64,000 nucleotides of DNA, from assembly GCA_963819075.1 (NCBI GenBank), contig CAWFUP010000004.1:124001-188000 (forward strand), in the 5' to 3' direction. Of this stretch, positions 59,068 through 64,000 are shown piece by piece; positions within the stretch are counted from its first letter, which is position 1, and each line of letters opens with the position of its first letter. A program made the position numbers and the translations under genes. The notes beneath the pieces are model-generated. The model was not told the DNA's origin and made no database searches. It saw nothing but the letters and a program-made list of their open reading frames with translations. The stretch is from CAVQBJ01 sp963819075 (lineage in GTDB: Bacteria > Actinomycetota > Thermoleophilia > Solirubrobacterales > Solirubrobacteraceae).

Positions 59068-60749
59068 GCCTGGCCGCTCCCACCCAGCCCGCCGCGCCGA
59101 CGCTCGCCGCCGGCCCTCGCGCGCTCGGACCGAGTCCGCCCGCCGCTCGAGGGCGGTGGCCGCGAGTCCCGCCGGCGGCCCTGACGCTCGGCGTGCTGGT
59201 GACGATCTGGCTCGTGTGGTACCCGCACAGCCCCGACCTCGCGGCACAGACCTACCGGACGCAGCTGTTCTCGATTGACGGCTTCGCGCTGTGGGACAAC
59301 AACTGGTACGGCGGGCACTACCTGCTCGGCTACAGCGCCCTGTTCCCGGCGATCGGGGCACTCGTCGGCCTGCGAGCCGTCGGGGCGATCGCCGTGTCGC
59401 TGTCGACCGCCATGTTCGCGCGGCTCGCTCGCGATCACTTCGGCGCGCGCGGGCCGATCGCCGCCGCGCTGTTCGCGCTCGGCGCGATCGGGGACCTCTA
59501 CATCGGTCGGCTCACGTACGCGCTCGGGGTGACATTCGCCGTCGCCGCGGTGCTGGCGGTCTCGCGCCGGCACTACGCACTGGCGGCGCTGCTCTCCCTC
59601 GGCTGCGGGGCGACGAGCCCGGTGGCCGCGTTGTTCCTCGCCCTGGCCGCCGCCGCAGACCTGCTCACCAACCGCGCCCGCGCGCGCGCGGTCAGCCTCG
59701 CCGCCCCGGCTGCGGTCGTGACGCTCGCGCTGACGATCCCGTTCTCCGACGGCGGCTATGAGCCGTTCTCGCTCGGCTCTTTGCTGGCGCCGGTCGCCAG
59801 CACGGTGGTGCTCGTCGTCCTGCTGCCCGCCCGCGAGCGGCTGCTGCGCGCCGGGGCGCTGCTGTATCTCGGGCTGCTCGCGCTCTCCTACCTCGTGCGC
59901 TCCCCGATGGGGAGCAACGCGGTCCGCCTCGGTGTGCTGCTCGGCCCAGCGCTGCTCGTCGGCGCGGTCGGCGTCGTGGACGCCCGCGTCGCGCTCACGC
60001 GGGCCGCGAATGCGGTCGGTCGGCTCACCGGCGCCGCTCGGCGGCCAACGGTGTCGACTCGCACGGCGCGGGTCGTGCTCGTCGCCGCCACGACGATGAT
60101 CGTGCTGTGGCAGGTCAACGGACCGCTCGTGCAGTCGGTGCAATCCGCCGCTGATCCGTCGACGACAGCGTCCTACTACCAGCCCGTCACCCGCTTCCTC
60201 GCCGCCGCGCAGGGCACCGAGCCGATGCGCATCGAGGTCGCGTTCACGAGCTCGCACTGGGATGCCACCGTGCTCGGGCGCCGCTTCGATCTCGCGCGCG
60301 GCTGGGAGCGCCAGCTCGACCTGCGCTACGACGGCCTGTTCTACGGCGGTGTGCTCACGGCGGCGGCCTACGACCGCTGGCTGCTCGATGCCGGTGTGCG
60401 CTATGTCGTCCTCTCCGACGCATCGCTCGATCCCTCCAGCCGCGCGGAGGCAGAGCTCATCCGCGGAGGACTGCCCTACCTGCATGAGGTCTTCACGAGC
60501 CGCCATTGGCGCGTCTATGTCGTCGTGGGAGCGCAACCGCTCGCGAGCGGACCGGGCCGCCTGGCCGACCTCGGCGACGACGACTTCACGCTGCGGGCCG
60601 ACGCCCCGGGCGCGTTCCTCGTGCGCGTACGCTATACGCCGCTGTGGCACGTCACCGCCGGCCAGGGCACGGTGGGCCCCGCGCCGGATGGGTGGACGCG
60701 CGTGACGGTCGCGCGCCCGGGCGCGGTCGCCGTCGCCGCCCGGCTATAG
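59064..60749 (+). CDS. Polytopic membrane protein with periplasmic C-terminal domain, partner of glycosyltransferase
   Basis: A 561-residue protein with about 10 spans (VPPAALTLGVLVTIWLVWYP to ARVVLVAATTMIVLWQVNG), a first loop containing AAQTYRTQLFSIDGFALWDN and WYGGHYLLGYSALFPAIGAL, and a 180-residue outer C-terminal domain (VTRFLAAAQGTEPMRIEVAF onward). Organisation resembles GT-C-like or YfhO-like proteins that flip or glycosylate lipid-linked sugars, and parallels the protein at 5511-7307. It starts inside the glycosyltransferase stop (ATGA), so the two act together, probably in glycolipid assembly or export. Confidence 0.75.
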   Translation: MSLAAPTQPAAPTLAAGPRALGPSPPAARGRWPRVPPAALTLGVLVTIWLVWYPHSPDLAAQTYRTQLFSIDGFALWDNNWYGGHYLLGYSALFPAIGALVGLRAVGAIAVSLSTAMFARLARDHFGARGPIAAALFALGAIGDLYIGRLTYALGVTFAVAAVLAVSRRHYALAALLSLGCGATSPVAALFLALAAAADLLTNRARARAVSLAAPAAVVTLALTIPFSDGGYEPFSLGSLLAPVASTVVLVVLLPARERLLRAGALLYLGLLALSYLVRSPMGSNAVRLGVLLGPALLVGAVGVVDARVALTRAANAVGRLTGAARRPTVSTRTARVVLVAATTMIVLWQVNGPLVQSVQSAADPSTTASYYQPVTRFLAAAQGTEPMRIEVAFTSSHWDATVLGRRFDLARGWERQLDLRYDGLFYGGVLTAAAYDRWLLDAGVRYVVLSDASLDPSSRAEAELIRGGLPYLHEVFTSRHWRVYVVVGAQPLASGPGRLADLGDDDFTLRADAPGAFLVRVRYTPLWHVTAGQGTVGPAPDGWTRVTVARPGAVAVAARL

Positions 60750-60763
60750 GGGCCGTCGAGCGG

Positions 60764-62281
60764 TTAGCGTGCGCGGGCCGGGCTCGCCACCGCTCGTGGG
60801 ACCGCCGCCGGCGAGAAGCCTGGTAGCTCGAGCTCGAAGCGGGCGCCGCCCCCCGCGCGCTCGCGTGCCACCACCTCGCCGCCATGGGCCAGCGCGATCG
60901 CGCGGACGATCGCGAGACCGAGACCGGCGCCGCCGGCCGCTCGGCTGCGAGCGATGTCGGTGCGATGGAAGCGCTCGAACACGCGCTCGCGCTCCTCGGC
61001 GGGAATGCCGGGCCCATCGTCCTCGATCACGAAGCGGATCCGCCGGCCGGCGACGGGCTCCACGGAAAGGCGCACGAGCCCCTCGCCGGCCTCGGTGTGC
61101 TCGACCGCGTTGCGCGCGAGGTTGCGCAGCGCCTGGGCGAGACGATCGGGGTCGGCCCGCAGGAGCCCGCTCGGGACCTCCCCGAGCTCGACCCGGCGAT
61201 CGGCGGTCGCACTGACGCCGTCCCAGAGCTCGGTCACGAACTCGCGCAGGTCGATCGCCTCGATGAGCAGGAAGTCCATCCGCTCGGACTGCGCGAGCAA
61301 CAGGAGGTCATCGACGAGCCGCCCGATGCGCGCCACCTCGGCGCGCACGAGGCGCTCGACACGCCGGACCTCGTCCTGTGAGACGTCCTCGGTGGCGGCG
61401 AGCACCTCGAGCTGGCCGCGAATCACGGTGAGCGGCGTGCGCAGCTCGTGCGAGGCGTCGGCGACGAACTCGCGCTGAGCGGCAAACGCGTCGGCCAGTC
61501 GATCGAGCATGTGGTTGAACGAGTCGGCGAGCACGCGGATCTCGTCCTGGCGCCCGGCATCGGTGGTCATCCGCGGATGCAGATCGCCGGCGTCGACGCG
61601 TGCGGCGACGGCGGCCATCCGCCGCAGCGGGGCCGAGAAACGGGCGCCCGCCCAGTAGGAGGCGAGCAGCGCGAGCGCGAGCACGAAGATCCCGGCGAGC
61701 AGGAACGCCCGCGCCACCCCGCTCTCGGCCCGCGTGACGACGACGAGCGGCTCCCCGGCCAGGATCCGCACCGGCACGCGCCCGCCGACGATCGTCGCCT
61801 GTGCATACATACGCACGTCGCCAACGTCGGGCAACTGGAGCGTGAAGTAGCCCTGCCGCGGGACGAGGAGCGCCGCACCCAGCCGGTTCTCCTGGGCCTG
61901 TTCGGCCGGACTCTCGCCATCGTCGGTCGCCTGCGAGCCAAGCAGCTCGGGGTGGTTGCTCAGCGTCCCGCCGCCGCTCACCCCGACGACGAGCAGCGTC
62001 GCCGTCGCGTCGTAGGGCTGCCCCTGCAGGTAGCGCGAGGCGATCGCCGTGACCCGCGCGGGCGTGCGAGCCCCGGACAGCTTCAGCGATTGGGCCAGCT
62101 GAGCGGCGTCGCTGCGGATATCGCGGTCGATCTGCCCCCGCAGCTGCTGCCCGGTATCGCGGTAGACGACGACATAGGTGACGGCCACCGATGCGAGCAT
62201 GACCGTCGCGACCCAGGCGGTCAGACGCCATCGCAGGCTCGCGGGGCGCCGCCAGCGACGCGGCCATGCCGACAGCGTCAT
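60764..62281 (-). CDS. Sensor histidine kinase
   Basis: A 505-residue membrane kinase: span 1 (LTAWVATVMLASVAVTYVVV), an extracytoplasmic sensor of about 150 residues, span 2 (AFLLAGIFVLALALLASYWA), a HAMP domain (about 215-265), the H-box FVADASHELRTPLTVIRGQL with His278, then N-box LRNLARNAVEHTEAG, G1 IEDDGPGIP and G2 GAGLGLAIVRAIALAHGG. It phosphorylates the response regulator encoded 12 bases upstream on the same strand. The stimulus is unknown. Confidence 0.92.
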   Translation of the reverse strand: MTLSAWPRRWRRPASLRWRLTAWVATVMLASVAVTYVVVYRDTGQQLRGQIDRDIRSDAAQLAQSLKLSGARTPARVTAIASRYLQGQPYDATATLLVVGVSGGGTLSNHPELLGSQATDDGESPAEQAQENRLGAALLVPRQGYFTLQLPDVGDVRMYAQATIVGGRVPVRILAGEPLVVVTRAESGVARAFLLAGIFVLALALLASYWAGARFSAPLRRMAAVAARVDAGDLHPRMTTDAGRQDEIRVLADSFNHMLDRLADAFAAQREFVADASHELRTPLTVIRGQLEVLAATEDVSQDEVRRVERLVRAEVARIGRLVDDLLLLAQSERMDFLLIEAIDLREFVTELWDGVSATADRRVELGEVPSGLLRADPDRLAQALRNLARNAVEHTEAGEGLVRLSVEPVAGRRIRFVIEDDGPGIPAEERERVFERFHRTDIARSRAAGGAGLGLAIVRAIALAHGGEVVARERAGGGARFELELPGFSPAAVPRAVASPARAR

Positions 62282-62293
62282 CGTCCTATCCGC

Positions 62294-63028
62294 TCACGGC
62301 CCATCGTCGAGCCGATAGCCGACGGAGCGCACGGTGACGATCGGGCCGGCGGCGCGACCCTGGCGCAGCTTACGCCGCAGGTAGCCCATGTACACCTCGA
62401 CGATGTTCGTGCCCGGGTCGTGCTCGTAGCCCCACACGGCCCGCAGGATCTGCTCGCGCGAAACGACGCGCCGGCGATTGCGCATGAGGAACACGAGCAG
62501 ATCGAACTCGGTGGCCGACAGGCGCACCGACTCGCCGGCGCGGCTCACCTCGCGGGAGATCAGGTCCACCTCGATGTCGCCGCAGCGCAGCTCCGTCGGC
62601 GGTGCGCGTCGCGAGCTACGCAACTGTGCCCGCACCCGAGCGACGAGCTCGGCGAGCGCGAACGGCTTGACGAGGTAGTCGACCGCTCCGGCATCGAGAC
62701 CGGCGATGCGGTCGCGCACCTCGCCGCGCGCGGTCAGCACGATGACCGGCAGCTCGGGTTTGCGCTCGCGCAGCGTGGCGAGGATCTCGGCCCCGCTGCG
62801 GCCCGGCAGCATCATGTCCAGGATGACGATGTCGAGCGTCTCGTTGAGCGCCCGTGCCTCCCCGTCAGTGCCGTCGGAAGCGACCTGCACCTCGAACCCG
62901 GCGGCGAGCAGGCCACGTTCGAGGAAGTCGGCGATCCCGGCCTCGTCCTCGACGACGAGGACCCGCGCGGTGCCCGGCGCCTGATCTCCGTTGGCAGCGC
63001 CCGACGCGCCCTCCAGCGATTGCTCCAT
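62294..63028 (-). CDS. OmpR/PhoB-family response regulator
   Basis: A 244-residue regulator: receiver RVLVVEDEAGIADFLERGLL, phosphoacceptor Asp71 in IVILDMMLPGRSG, Lys in DYLVKPFALAEL; then the winged helix with SATEFDLLVFLMRNRRRVVS and VEVYMGYLRRKLRQG. The ATG at 63028 is preferred over upstream alternatives. Operon with the kinase at 60764. Confidence 0.93.
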   Translation of the reverse strand: MEQSLEGASGAANGDQAPGTARVLVVEDEAGIADFLERGLLAAGFEVQVASDGTDGEARALNETLDIVILDMMLPGRSGAEILATLRERKPELPVIVLTARGEVRDRIAGLDAGAVDYLVKPFALAELVARVRAQLRSSRRAPPTELRCGDIEVDLISREVSRAGESVRLSATEFDLLVFLMRNRRRVVSREQILRAVWGYEHDPGTNIVEVYMGYLRRKLRQGRAAGPIVTVRSVGYRLDDGP

Positions 63029-63161
63029 CGATCGATCATAGGCACCGGCGACACGGTTCCGGCGGAGGGCGTGCGGCAGACCGCGGTTTGCCCGAGCCCA
63101 CCCCGGGGTGACGCGGCGGCGAGAAACGGGGCGCGGGTCAGTGAAGAGCTTTCTCATTTTC

Positions 63162-63179
63162 GGGGCGTAGCCAAGCGGT
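63162..63179 (+). other. tRNA 5'-half-like sequence (possible relic)
   Basis: GGGGCGTAGCCAAGCGGT matches from memory the acceptor and D-arm start (A-box TAGCCAAGCGG) of tRNA-Gln genes of many bacteria. Beyond it the sequence cannot form an anticodon arm or a matching 3' acceptor, so it is not a functional tRNA. It may be a relic or chance. Confidence 0.3.
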
Positions 63180-63183
63180 CGAT

Positions 63184-63210
63184 GGAGGGGTAAGAACGAT
63201 CGAACCCTCC
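63184..63210 (+). other. Hairpin in leader of cytochrome-b-like gene
   Basis: GGAGGG (63184-63189) pairs with CCCTCC (63205-63210) around a 15-base loop containing ACGATCGA. It is directly after the tRNA-like fragment. Could be a leader structure. Confidence 0.3.
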
Positions 63211-63343
63211 TCGATCCCGCTCCCTGACCTCATCGTCGCGGCACCGGTCCCGTTTCCTGCCTGGACCGACGTTTGCGCAGGACTCAGAGGTTTCTCATGT
63301 CGCGGTTATGCAGTCGTTAGACAATCTTCGAACACTGAGAGCC

Positions 63344-64000
63344 ATGCACTCCCAGGACCCCTCCCTCGTCCAGGGCGCTCCGGCGGCCGCAGCCGTCGAC
63401 GCGCGGCGCGAGCGGCGGGGGTGGCTGCTCGGCAGCGGCACGGCCGGGAACGAGCAGCTGACGGCGATGGTCGGGGTGATCCTCCTCGTCCTGCTCGCGG
63501 TCATCGGGTTGACGATCCTGCGCATCCATCAGCTCATCTCGGTCCACCTGTTCGTCGGTCTGCTTCTCATCGGGCCGGTGGTGCTGAAGGTGTCCAGCAC
63601 CGGTTACCGGTTCGTGCGCTATTACACGCACGACGCGGCGTACCGTCGCGTCGGGCCGCCGCTGCCGCTGCTGCGGCTGGTCGCCCCGGTTGTCGTCCTG
63701 TCGACCGTCGTCGTGTTCGCCAGCGGCGTCGCGCTGTTGCTGCTCGGCCCGAGCTCGCGCGGCCAGCTGCTCCTCATCCACAAGGCGAGCTTCTTCGTGT
63801 GGGTCGCGGTAACCGCCGTCCATGTCCTCGGCCACCTCCCCGGGTTGCCGGAGCATCTGCGCGCCGCGCGAGGCACGCGTGCCGCCGTGACGGGCAGCGA
63901 CCCGGGCAGCGGCGGCCGGACGATCGCTCTTACCGGGGCGCTGGTCGGCGGCCTGCTGCTCGCACTCATCCTGCTACCCGACTACGGTGCATGGACGAGC
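63344..64000 (+). CDS. Cytochrome-b-like membrane protein, 3' truncated by window end
   Basis: An open frame runs from ATG 63344 to the last base without a stop. After a short basic cytosolic start, spans include AMVGVILLVLLAVIGLTILR, LISVHLFVGLLLIGPVVLKV, APVVVLSTVVVFASGVALLL, and a segment with SFFVWVAVTAVHVLGHLPGL. His residues are paired near spans (IHQLISVHL and IHKASFF, VHVLGHL), the pattern of cytochrome b561/DUF4405-like diheme proteins. Another span (ALTGALVGGLLLALILL) begins at the edge. Electron transfer across the membrane is inferred. Confidence 0.7.
   Translation, partial: MHSQDPSLVQGAPAAAAVDARRERRGWLLGSGTAGNEQLTAMVGVILLVLLAVIGLTILRIHQLISVHLFVGLLLIGPVVLKVSSTGYRFVRYYTHDAAYRRVGPPLPLLRLVAPVVVLSTVVVFASGVALLLLGPSSRGQLLLIHKASFFVWVAVTAVHVLGHLPGLPEHLRAARGTRAAVTGSDPGSGGRTIALTGALVGGLLLALILLPDYGAWTS

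Larger units (their letters stand above)
63029..63343. other. Divergent intergenic region with tRNA-like fragment
   Basis: About 315 bases between the response regulator and the membrane protein at 63344. It holds a tRNA 5'-like sequence (63162-63179) followed by a hairpin (63184-63210) and otherwise nothing I can name. Confidence 0.5.

Overview
This window is high-GC, gene-dense bacterial chromosome. It most likely comes from an actinobacterium of the Thermoleophilia/Solirubrobacterales type. The pointers are the very high GC, GTG starts, ATGA/GTGA overlaps, many secreted proteins with repeated Ig-like W-x-x-C modules, SHOCT-tailed membrane proteins, IdeR-like and MarR/TetR-like operators, and actinobacterial-style zwf-GH15 coupling. 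The placement is inferred from protein style only; there is no rRNA gene or other marker here. I see no prophage, insertion sequence or CRISPR array.

Layout, 1-16 kb: a truncated secreted protein with a collagen-like tract; a DrrA-like ABC exporter with two permeases, divergent from a MarR gene across a palindromic operator; an NlpC/P60-like secreted protein whose signal peptide lies in another frame; a large polytopic membrane protein; three overlapping small secreted-protein genes, two sharing an acidic C-terminal motif; a DHA2 exporter with a cytosolic tail; a universal stress protein; a DEAD-box helicase; an alpha/beta hydrolase; a secreted protein; and a zinc alcohol dehydrogenase.

16-31.6 kb: an acyl-CoA synthetase coupled to a Nudix gene; the remnant of a GT4 glycosyltransferase; a spermidine-synthase-like protein; a GH79-like secreted glycosidase facing a membrane-anchored esterase; an orphan MreB-like gene; a GAF-GGDEF diguanylate cyclase; an AlkZ-type DNA glycosylase; and a three-gene ferric-iron-type ABC importer behind an IdeR-like palindrome.

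31.7-46.3 kb: a beta-propeller/Ig-repeat secreted protein; a TetR regulator, an SDR and a fadA-fadB beta-oxidation pair with palindromes in front of the SDR and of fadA; glutamate decarboxylase; small envelope proteins; a CMD-family protein and a SHOCT protein; a fused 4-TM/alkaline-phosphatase-like protein; and an UlaG-like hydrolase.

46.3-64 kb: a DUF1269-like protein with an NDH-2 gene; a minus-strand run of G6PDH (zwf), GH15 glucoamylase/trehalase and a GMC oxidoreductase; a MalT-like LuxR regulator; a SHOCT-tailed membrane protein; an MGDG-synthase-like glycosyltransferase overlapping a polytopic membrane protein; a two-component system; and a cytochrome-b-like membrane protein cut by the window end. 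The most unusual items are the frame-split signal peptide, the paired acidic-tail secreted proteins, the holin-like/phosphatase fusion, the glycosyltransferase remnant, the iron-box importer and the glycolipid-type glycosyltransferase pair.
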